Made by a program: the position numbers and the translations under genes. From an uncultured Clostridia bacterium (lineage in GTDB: Bacteria > Bacillota > Clostridia > Christensenellales > CAG-314), in the NCBI GenBank assembly GCA_934294965.1, contig CAKRAM010000063.1:1-13474 (forward strand): 13,474 nucleotides of DNA. Direction: 5' to 3'. Shown here piece after piece: positions 1 to 5,537 of the stretch; the first letter of the stretch is position 1; each line of letters starts with the position of its first letter. The notes beneath the pieces were generated by a model, which saw only the letters and a program-made list of their open reading frames with translations, had not been told where the DNA came from and made no database searches.

Positions 1-608
1 TCGGTAGGACTTTGCGCGTTTTCCATAGGCGCGTCTTCAGCCAAAAGACGAACTTTGGCTTTTTGATTGACCTTGTTAAGCGGAACGAACGCTGCGGAAA
101 ACAGTGCGACGTTACAAACTATTTGCGTTACGTAAAACGCAACCCCTCTTGCATAAATCGCGCCGAACCGCACAAAAAAATTATCCCACACCACAAAAAA
201 GCCTTTTTTCGGCACAAAACCGATGAGCGTATCAACAAGCGAAGTCACCACTCCGAACAAAGCCGTCACAACCACTGCAAGCACTGTTGCGAAAACTGCC
301 TTTACAACGTTGTTTTTGGTTTTGACGAGGGAAACAAGCCAAAAGGCAATTGCCACGGCGTTCCAATGAATAATGTAACCGATCACCCAAGTGTTGAAGC
401 CGTAGAACATCGTTTCCACGACGATAAATGCTCCCACTGCCGGCAAAGCAACGCCAAGCCCCCAGCAATAAGCGCACAGCGCAATTAGTAGCGTGACAAT
501 CTCCACATTGGGAATTGCCGACAACGCTGCCTTTCCGCCGACAAGAAGTCCGGCGTACATTGCAGATATACAAATAAGTGCCGTGGAATGTTTAGCTTTG
601 CTTTTCAT
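1..608 (-). CDS. ECF-type transporter S component (substrate-binding membrane subunit), 3' end off the window
   Basis: Integral membrane protein, 202 residues visible and no stop before the left edge. It begins MKSKAKHSTALICISAMYAG and has about five or six hydrophobic segments (roughly residues 10-30, 37-67, 74-95, 102-130, 145-177). The block around residues 31-41 (AIPNVEIVTLL) and the last-helix pattern near 150-177 are those I associate with S components of energy-coupling-factor vitamin transporters. In that family the S subunit binds a vitamin or precursor and works with EcfT and two ATPases, usually encoded elsewhere. The charged tail after residue 178 suggests the end is close to the edge. 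The substrate cannot be read from sequence. An in-frame TAA four codons upstream fixes ATG at 608 as the first possible start; no Shine-Dalgarno sequence precedes it. It lies downstream of a DUF4430-like lipoprotein, which suggests a joint uptake role (inference). Confidence 0.75.
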   Translation of the reverse strand, partial: MKSKAKHSTALICISAMYAGLLVGGKAALSAIPNVEIVTLLIALCAYCWGLGVALPAVGAFIVVETMFYGFNTWVIGYIIHWNAVAIAFWLVSLVKTKNNVVKAVFATVLAVVVTALFGVVTSLVDTLIGFVPKKGFFVVWDNFFVRFGAIYARGVAFYVTQIVCNVALFSAAFVPLNKVNQKAKVRLLAEDAPMENAQSPT

Positions 609-637
609 TTGGTGTGGTTAAACTGTGTGGTGGTAGC

Positions 638-708
638 GGTAATCAACAATATCGGAAGTTTTGCCTGAAAGCCTGTGAAGCGTACCAAACAAAACCGACG
701 ATATTACC
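638..708 (-). other. Structured leader element, copy A (upstream of ECF S-component gene)
   Basis: Imperfect hairpin in the 167-nt gap between the lipoprotein stop and the ECF start. In the minus-strand RNA, AUCG (702-699) pairs with CGAU (654-651), and GUUUUG (695-690) pairs with CAAAAC (663-658). UUGG (688-685) pairs with UCAG (668-665), partly through G-U wobbles. An outer GGUAAU/AUUACC helix (708-703 with 643-638) can close it with a bulge. The central 53 nt (650-702) align without gaps to 7264-7316 at about 40 of 53 positions. A possible -10 box (CATAAT on the minus strand, 716-721) would start transcription at the base of the hairpin, but no good -35 box is visible. It matches no riboswitch class I can recall; it could also be a dispersed palindromic repeat. 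Confidence 0.5.
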
Positions 709-775
709 AACTATATTATGCTAAAACGCAAGGGCTTATAAATTTTGCATAGGCAAAAGATTGACTTCCGAGCAA

Positions 776-1276
776 TTACGCAGCCGTGTAGGATTCGATT
801 TGCAAGTAGATGACTGCCCCACCTTCGACTTTTGCGGAAGTTACGCCCACTGCCGAAGTGGTTACCGTGTAATTGCCGAGTTTTACGTTTTTGGCGTACG
901 AAGCGTCGCCTTTATCGGCTGCAACAGACGTGTACACGCTTACAAATTCGCCTTCGGCAAGAGTTTTGTTGCTGTAAGAAGTGATGTACTTGCCGTATTC
1001 ACTGTCCTGCCAAGTGATTTGAATTTCGTTTTTGTTTGCAAAATAGTTGATGAGCGCTTCGGCATTTGCGTTTTCGCCGAGGTCGGCTAGTTTTGCAACT
1101 TTGATTGTGTATTCGGTTGCGCTTTCTTGCAAAATGAGAGCAACTTCGTCACTACCTACTTCTAGGTTTTCGATTGTAACGACTTTGTCTTCGGGTTTTT
1201 CGGTGCATGCGCACAAAGCGGCAAAGCACAAAACCACTGCGGCTACTACTGCCAAAATTTTAGCTAATTTTTTCAT
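776..1276 (-). CDS. Small lipoprotein with DUF4430/transcobalamin-like C-terminal domain
   Basis: 166 residues. A lysine-led hydrophobic signal peptide ends in LCAC, so Cys24 is the likely lipidated residue and the protein should be anchored on the outer face of the membrane. Residues 91-163 read like DUF4430 proteins, which resemble the C-terminal domain of cobalamin carriers such as intrinsic factor: YGKYITSYSN, a short strand FVSVYTS at 111-117, and a closing strand pair near 150-163 (EGGAVIYLQIESY). This is from memory of the family pattern, not a search. The start at 1276 is chosen because GGAGG (1283-1287) sits 6 nt upstream and the signal peptide begins there; the in-frame sequence further upstream looks non-coding. 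Two sigma-A-like promoters precede it. The ECF S-component gene follows 167 nt downstream on the same strand, so a ligand-capture partner for that transporter is plausible but unproven. Confidence 0.7.
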   Translation of the reverse strand: MKKLAKILAVVAAVVLCFAALCACTEKPEDKVVTIENLEVGSDEVALILQESATEYTIKVAKLADLGENANAEALINYFANKNEIQITWQDSEYGKYITSYSNKTLAEGEFVSVYTSVAADKGDASYAKNVKLGNYTVTTSAVGVTSAKVEGGAVIYLQIESYTAA

Positions 1277-1381
1277 GATTTTCCTCCATTTTTCCAAAAC
1301 ACGGCAACTGCCGCCAAAACAAAGCGTAGTCTCCGTTTTACGATGTCTTTTGCGCAATTTTTACCTGTTTTGTGAAATGGT

Positions 1382-1410
1382 ATACTACCACGCGGGCGGA
1401 AATTTGTCAA
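1382..1410 (-). promoter_or_regulatory. Sigma-A-like promoter for the DUF4430-like lipoprotein
   Basis: On the minus strand, a perfect -35 TTGACA (1410-1405) is separated by 17 nt from -10 TAGTAT (1387-1382). This predicts transcription from about position 1375 and a leader of about 100 nt before the start codon at 1276. Confidence 0.65.
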
Positions 1411-1421
1411 CAAAAGAACGC

Positions 1422-1451
1422 GTTATATTCAAATCGCAACGATTTTGACAA
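1422..1451 (-). promoter_or_regulatory. Second, upstream sigma-A-like promoter
   Basis: On the minus strand, TTGTCA (1451-1446) is followed after 18 nt by TATAAC (1427-1422); both boxes match consensus at five of six positions. It lies directly upstream of the first promoter. Its spacer and -35 are overlapped by inverted repeats built from AAATCG/CGATTT, a possible operator. Confidence 0.5.
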
Positions 1452-1745
1452 GCAATTGACCGCAAATCGTTCCAAATCAGGCACACATAAAATCCGAAAC
1501 AGCACAATAGGCAAATCGCAAAAATTATGCATTTGTAAGCAAACAAACCACCGTTGACGGCAAATGCTTTGGCGAACGCTTGCCTCGGCAAACTTGTTCA
1601 TTGACGGCTAAATATTTTTGTTGCAATTCACCGCCAAGACGTGTTTTGAGCAATATAACATCATCTAAAAAGGCAATATCGCAAGCGATTGCAAGTTAAC
1701 GGCAACATGCGGCAAAAATTATGTTTCCAAGACACATTGCGATGC

Positions 1746-1778
1746 AAAAAAAGTCCCGAACCGTGTTGGTTCGGGACT
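1746..1778 (-). terminator. Rho-independent terminator of the beta-propeller lipoprotein gene
   Basis: In the minus-strand RNA an 11-bp perfect stem, AGTCCCGAACC (1778-1768) with GGTTCGGGACT (1762-1752), carries a 5-nt loop and is followed directly by a run of T. It lies 17 nt past the stop codon at 1796. Confidence 0.92.
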
Positions 1779-1795
1779 GAATACGTCGCTAAAAA

Positions 1796-3244
1796 TTATT
1801 TGGATTCGGTGGTTTCCTCAACCGTCAAAAGCAAACTTACCGATTCGGAATTGGTTTTTTCTTCGGGTTTGAATTTGACTGCGGTGATACCGCCGGAGGA
1901 CAACGTGATTACGTAGTTATCCACGATGACTGGTTTGTACCAAACGGAGGAAGAACTGTCCAACGAGTACGCCAAAGGAGTGTGCGTGAAGGTGCTTGCG
2001 GAAAGGTCTACCGAGTAGTAAACGCTGTCTGCCGTGTAGTACAAAGTGTTGCCGACGATTTTGTCCAAAGTGATGGATTTGTCGTTTTGAACGGCGGAAA
2101 GCACCACTTTTTCAGCACTTGCGGTTGCTTTGTTGTCCGTTGTCAAAGTAAGTCCGTACAAGGTTACGCCCGCAACGGTTTTCTTTTCGACGTAGAGCAA
2201 GCCGCTGCCATAGCCTATATAACTGCTATCCGGCAATGCGTCGGAAACTGCAACTTCGCCGTTGGCACTCGTTTTGTACAAAATTTTGTTATCGAATGCG
2301 GAATCTTTGCTGTCCGCTTTGGTGTAGAACACTTCGCCGTTGTTTACCGACTTGATAGTATAAGTATATTGAGCGTGGTTGTGATCTTTGTGTTCGTCGC
2401 CCTCTTCGGTTTGAACGTTACTTTGAAGAATTGTTGCCTTGTCGGAACCTGCAACAAATTGACAAATGTTGCTCTTGTTATCCAAGTAGTAAACCGAGGA
2501 GGTGGATTTTTCGAAGTTGACGGAAGTTGCGGTTTTGCAAATTTCGGTATCTACGGCTGCCTTTTCGGTGTCGCCGAGTTTGATACTGCGAATTGCGTTA
2601 TCTACAAATGCCGTAGCGTACACGCTGCCTTCGGATTGGCTGAGCAAAATTTGCGCGCTGTTGGAAGTGAACGTGAAGTGCGTTTTCATGTCGCTGCCGT
2701 CCAACTTGTAACTACGAACGAGCAATTGGCTGGTTTGGCTGTTGCCGCCTGCGGTAAGTTCCGGATTGGGGGTTGTGATGTAGATACGTCCGCCCAAAAT
2801 GTATATACCGTTGATATCAGTCGTTGTGGTATTGGCCGAATAGTAGAAATTGGGAACAACCATTTGCGCCTTTGTACGAAGTTCCTTGGCTATTTCCTTT
2901 TTGAGGTTTGCGGAAGTGATATCCTTGTCTTTGTTGTCTTCGGCAATTTTGATAAGACCTTCGATATCCGAAAGTTTGATGCGAACGATTGCGCCGGTAC
3001 GAATTTCGTTGGTGTATTCATTATTTGCGCTGACGCTGGATTGACTGCCGTTTACGTAGTAAAGATAGTCGCCGTATTTTACTGCCGCACTACCGTTGCC
3101 GACGGCTTCTCCGCCCGGATCGGTTACGTTGTCAAGGGGCTTGAAAGCATTGCTTCCGTCGCAAGCGACGAAAATCACGCTTAGGCAAAGCAAGAGCGCA
3201 ACGAGAATAATAATTGATTTTTTGATGAATATGTTGTTATACAT
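1796..3244 (-). CDS. Extracytoplasmic lipoprotein, probable beta-propeller, function unknown
   Basis: 482 residues. The signal segment (residues 8-27) ends in FVAC, so Cys28 is the likely lipid anchor. The lipobox has Phe where Leu is usual. The mature part is made of repeated short strands typical of propeller or DUF5050-like lipoproteins: KYGDYLYYVNG near 56-66, GGRIYIT near 151-157, SVYYLDNKSNICQF near 250-263, EVFYTKAD near 304-311, GNTLYYTADSVYYSVDL near 398-414. No catalytic motif is visible. An acidic, His-rich patch (residues 280-290, three His) may bind metal. The start at 3244 is preferred over the ATG at 3304 because AAGGAG lies about 10 nt upstream, the signal peptide starts there, and the extra 20 codons cross the promoter -10 box and the palindrome. 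It forms a single-gene unit with its own promoter and terminator. Confidence 0.72.
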   Translation of the reverse strand: MYNNIFIKKSIIILVALLLCLSVIFVACDGSNAFKPLDNVTDPGGEAVGNGSAAVKYGDYLYYVNGSQSSVSANNEYTNEIRTGAIVRIKLSDIEGLIKIAEDNKDKDITSANLKKEIAKELRTKAQMVVPNFYYSANTTTTDINGIYILGGRIYITTPNPELTAGGNSQTSQLLVRSYKLDGSDMKTHFTFTSNSAQILLSQSEGSVYATAFVDNAIRSIKLGDTEKAAVDTEICKTATSVNFEKSTSSVYYLDNKSNICQFVAGSDKATILQSNVQTEEGDEHKDHNHAQYTYTIKSVNNGEVFYTKADSKDSAFDNKILYKTSANGEVAVSDALPDSSYIGYGSGLLYVEKKTVAGVTLYGLTLTTDNKATASAEKVVLSAVQNDKSITLDKIVGNTLYYTADSVYYSVDLSASTFTHTPLAYSLDSSSSVWYKPVIVDNYVITLSSGGITAVKFKPEEKTNSESVSLLLTVEETTESK

Positions 3245-3259
3245 TGCTATACTACTCCT

Positions 3260-3276
3260 TATGTAGGTACTACATA
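3260..3276. promoter_or_regulatory. 17-bp inverted repeat at the transcription start, possible operator
   Basis: TATGTAG-GTA-CTACATA: perfect 7-bp arms around a 3-bp centre. It lies just downstream of the -10 box (3284-3289) and covers the predicted start of transcription. Its TGTA...TACA half-site pattern is reminiscent of sites bound by GntR/HutC-type repressors. No regulator gene is present in the window. It could also act as a short hairpin at the 5' end of the mRNA. Confidence 0.45.
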
Positions 3277-3283
3277 GGCTTTC

Positions 3284-3312
3284 ATTATAGTGCATAACCG
3301 CCAAAATTGCAA
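3284..3312 (-). promoter_or_regulatory. Sigma-A promoter of the beta-propeller lipoprotein gene
   Basis: On the minus strand, TTGCAA (3312-3307), a 17-nt spacer and a perfect TATAAT (3289-3284). The predicted start is near 3277, giving a leader of about 30 nt that contains the AAGGAG ribosome binding site. Confidence 0.8.
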
Positions 3313-3425
3313 CAGTTTTTTCGGTTAATATTACAAAGATAGGTAAATTTGTTGGCTATTTTGCAAGCCGTCGGAGCAAAAACAAAGCCGAATTGCCGCA
3401 AAACGACGTATTCGACGCCGCAAAA

Positions 3426-4262
3426 CTACTTCAACACGGTAATTTGTCCGTTTGATGCGTCCTGAAACAACATCCAAAACGAAACGTCTTTTGCCGTAAC
3501 ATAACTGAAATCCTTGTCGGATATATCCGATTTGTCCGACGGAAGTCCGTAGCAAATGTACTTCACTTCGCCACCGTTGCAAAGCACTCCCATAACGAAG
3601 TACTTATCCGACGACGGAAAATCTATTTTGACGAAAAAGGAATCGGTGTACTTGTCGATAAGCGGATAGTACGGCGGAAATTGCGTAAAGATTTTGCAAA
3701 CGTGACTTTTTACCGATTGGTAGTAGTCGTTGCCGGCGTTTGTGGCGTAGTATCTTTCAAAGGCGGCGCTATAGTCCTCCACGCATTTGTATCTTGCGTT
3801 TGCCGCTTTTTTAAGTTTTTCCGCCTCGCTTCCGCCATAAAAATTTTCGGTATTTTCCGCAAAACGCTCGTATTCGGTCGGCTCGGGTTTTCCGAAAATC
3901 AGTTCGTCGGTTTTTCGGCGCAATACGGAAACCAGATTTTTGTCGGTAACGTAGCCGCACGCGACTTCGGTTGCCGCACCGCTTTTTACGCCCACAAGCA
4001 GGCACGCAACGGCTTCTATTCCGACTGCCTGCGCGGAAAAGGTTTCGGAAAGGGGGCTAGTCAATTTTTGCGCAAAACATTGGCTTCCGAAAGCCGACAA
4101 AAGCCACCACTCGTCGGCAAAGCGCAGGTTCAAACCGGACACGAACAAGGACATTTGCACGGCATTGCCGGACAAAACTATTTTTACCATTCCGCACATT
4201 TCTTTGCCGGAGGATGCTTTGGGATTGGTTTGTTCCAACACGACTATTCGTTTGCCTATCAT
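3426..4262 (-). CDS. Hypothetical two-domain protein, Clostridia-type
   Basis: 278 residues, no signal peptide or membrane segment, so probably cytoplasmic. Residues 1-110 are rich in short beta strands (MVKIVLSGNAVQMSLFVSGL near 25-44, then EAVACLLVGVKSG near 83-95). Residues 110-180 are a charged linker. Residues 180-278 form a distinct C-terminal domain with FFVKIDF (209-215), KYFVMGVLCNGGEVKYICYG (220-239) and FWMLFQD (262-268). I recall this C-terminal pattern from conserved proteins of unknown function in Clostridia, but cannot assign a role. The start at 4262 is uncertain: no clear ribosome binding site precedes it. The longer frame from 4391 is rejected because it runs through the terminator and promoter. 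Expression probably comes from the promoter at 4363-4391. Confidence 0.7.
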   Translation of the reverse strand: MIGKRIVVLEQTNPKASSGKEMCGMVKIVLSGNAVQMSLFVSGLNLRFADEWWLLSAFGSQCFAQKLTSPLSETFSAQAVGIEAVACLLVGVKSGAATEVACGYVTDKNLVSVLRRKTDELIFGKPEPTEYERFAENTENFYGGSEAEKLKKAANARYKCVEDYSAAFERYYATNAGNDYYQSVKSHVCKIFTQFPPYYPLIDKYTDSFFVKIDFPSSDKYFVMGVLCNGGEVKYICYGLPSDKSDISDKDFSYVTAKDVSFWMLFQDASNGQITVLK

Positions 4263-4362
4263 TTTGCACCGTAATTTCAGATATTTTTTTGCAAGCCGAA
4301 GTGGCGGCATGCCAACACTCGGCAAAGTGCCGCAACCGAGCGACAACTGCCGAATTACTAAA

Positions 4363-4391
4363 TATATACTAAAATGCAAAAGCCCTTGCAA
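4363..4391 (-). promoter_or_regulatory. Promoter for the two-domain hypothetical gene
   Basis: On the minus strand, TTGCAA (4391-4386), a 17-nt spacer and TATATA (4368-4363). The -35 box is formed by the 3' arm of the preceding terminator, so termination of the HAD gene and initiation of the next gene share bases. The predicted leader is about 94 nt. Confidence 0.5.
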
Positions 4392-4411
4392 AAAGTCGAA
4401 TTTTGCAAGGG
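4383..4411 (-). terminator. Terminator downstream of the HAD phosphatase gene
   Basis: Perfect 11-bp stem CCCTTGCAAAA (4411-4401) with TTTTGCAAGGG (4393-4383) and a 7-nt loop on the minus strand. The following U-tract is broken (CTTTTGCATTTT), so efficiency may be moderate. The stop of the upstream gene is 91 nt away. Confidence 0.72.
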
Positions 4412-4456
4412 TTGACTTTATTTTGTCGAATATGTGTAACTTTATTAGGTTTTCCG

Positions 4457-4472
4457 TTACGGCTAGCCGTAA
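4457..4472. other. Perfect 16-bp palindrome
   Basis: TTACGGCTAGCCGTAA is its own reverse complement. It lies between the HAD stop codon and the terminator. It has no T-run on either side, so it is not itself a terminator. It may be a protein-binding site or an mRNA 3'-end hairpin. Confidence 0.4.
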
Positions 4473-4501
4473 TTAGCCAAACGGTTGAACAAGCGAAACG
4501 C

Positions 4502-5347
4502 CTATTTTAGTTCGTTTACCACTTCGTAGGACTTTTGCGAAAGTTCTTCAAAAGCGTTTTCCGCGCGAATTTTGTCCAAAATGCTTTTCATTGCCGAATC
4601 CATTGCGCTACCTTCGGTATAGTCGCACTTGACATAGAAATCTACGCGATCTTCGTCCACAAGGTACTTGGCGTCGCCCGGGGTAGAATAAACGCCGATT
4701 GCGTATCCGCCGCGCGTGCGGGTAAGTTTCATACTGGGAACGTCGGTAAGTCCGTCGCCGATGTACACCATATTTTGGAACGGCACGACGCGTTCGTTAC
4801 GCGGCATGTACATATTGAGCTTTTTGTGTTCGCCCACGTCCTCCACGCCTTTGTTTATGCGGTACAAAAACTGCGTTTTGCTGGTGTAGTTGATGGCAAC
4901 GGCAGGCCAAATCGGATTGCCGTCCTTGTCGTAAACGTAGTCGCAGGCAAAAATATTGTAAAATTTGTTGCCTACCGGGCAGCCCTCTATCATCGGTTTA
5001 AGTCCGCAACTGATGATATAGTGACGAACCTCCAACCCCAAACTTGCACCGTAGGCGTTTATGCGGTCGAACCACTGCTCGACGCCGTCAAAAAACTGCA
5101 CGTCGTTGCCCATTTTGCGCAATTCGTCCTTGGTGAGCGAAATTTTCTTTTCGTTGGCTTTTTGCGCCATAAGGAACATGTACGCCAAAATGTGGTCCAT
5201 TTGGTACTTGTGACTGTACTCGTCGCTTTGCTTCCAAAACTCGTCCGGAGTCATTCCGAGTGAGGGTATGAAAGTAAATTCCTGCATATCCTTGGTGGAC
5301 AAGGTGTGGTCGAAGTCGTAAATTAGTGCAACGATTTTGTTTTTCAC
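4502..5347 (-). CDS. HAD-superfamily phosphatase (phosphoserine-phosphatase-like hydrolase)
   Basis: 281 residues, soluble. Haloacid dehalogenase motifs are present in order. Motif I is DFDHTL (11-16), with Asp11 the expected nucleophile and Asp13 the acid/base. Motif II Ser113 lies in YIISCG. A candidate motif III is Lys157. Motif IV is IGDGLTD (196-202), with Asp198 and Asp202 for Mg2+ binding. About 95 residues between motifs I and II make an alpha-helical cap of the type seen in phosphoserine-phosphatase-like members. The enzyme should hydrolyse a small phosphorylated compound; the substrate is unknown. The start is GTG at 5347, supported by AAGGGAG 8 nt upstream and the HAD beta-strand KIVALIYDFD beginning right after. 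The ATG at 5395 would place the Shine-Dalgarno inside the coding region. It lies 190 nt downstream of the amylase gene, with no clear promoter seen. Confidence 0.8.
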   Translation of the reverse strand: MKNKIVALIYDFDHTLSTKDMQEFTFIPSLGMTPDEFWKQSDEYSHKYQMDHILAYMFLMAQKANEKKISLTKDELRKMGNDVQFFDGVEQWFDRINAYGASLGLEVRHYIISCGLKPMIEGCPVGNKFYNIFACDYVYDKDGNPIWPAVAINYTSKTQFLYRINKGVEDVGEHKKLNMYMPRNERVVPFQNMVYIGDGLTDVPSMKLTRTRGGYAIGVYSTPGDAKYLVDEDRVDFYVKCDYTEGSAMDSAMKSILDKIRAENAFEELSQKSYEVVNELK

Positions 5348-5464
5348 GATAGTTTCTCCCTTGATTGTTATAGTTGCGCGTGGCAGCGTCCGCATTTAAG
5401 CAGCGGAGTTTTGCGCGAAGTGATTAAGTTGATTTGTTGCAAAATGCCTGCAAAATTAAAACCT

Positions 5465-5486
5465 CTTTGGCAGTAAACTGCGAAAG
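5465..5486 (-). other. Inverted repeat downstream of the amylase gene, possible weak terminator
   Basis: CTTT and GCAGT arms face ACTGC and AAAG around the centre, with one C-C mismatch. On the minus strand the hairpin is followed by AGAGGTTTTAATTTT, a poor U-tract. It lies 52 nt past the amylase stop codon. It could attenuate read-through into the HAD gene. Confidence 0.3.
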
Positions 5487-5537
5487 GCAGCCGATATCTA
5501 CTGACAAACGTCGCCATAACGCCATTATAAGTCCAAC

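Larger units (their letters stand above)
1277..1745. other. Non-coding gap with tandem promoters and repeated half-sites
   Basis: No convincing gene. The right part lies past the terminator of the beta-propeller lipoprotein gene. The part nearest 1276 is the roughly 100-nt leader of the small lipoprotein. In between are two promoters and several copies of AAATCG or CGATTT (1431-1436, 1440-1445, 1464-1469, 1513-1518). A small hairpin, ATCGC-AA-GCGAT, lies at 1678-1689. Short open frames on both strands have no ribosome binding site and Cys-rich, irregular translations. Confidence 0.6.

Noticed and set aside
609..775. Cobalamin, THF or preQ1 riboswitch before the ECF S-component gene
   Set aside because: None of the conserved core sequences I know for these classes is visible; the hairpin does not match their folds.
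1385..1591. Minus-strand 68-residue frame with a hydrophobic stretch
   Set aside because: No ribosome binding site, Cys-rich irregular composition, and it runs across both lipoprotein promoters.
3245..3304. Longer start (ATG at 3304) for the propeller lipoprotein
   Set aside because: It would place the perfect -10 box, palindrome and ribosome binding site inside the coding region and put 20 extra residues before the signal peptide.
4263..4391. Longer start (4391) for the two-domain hypothetical protein
   Set aside because: The extra residues come from the terminator arm and promoter and look non-coding.
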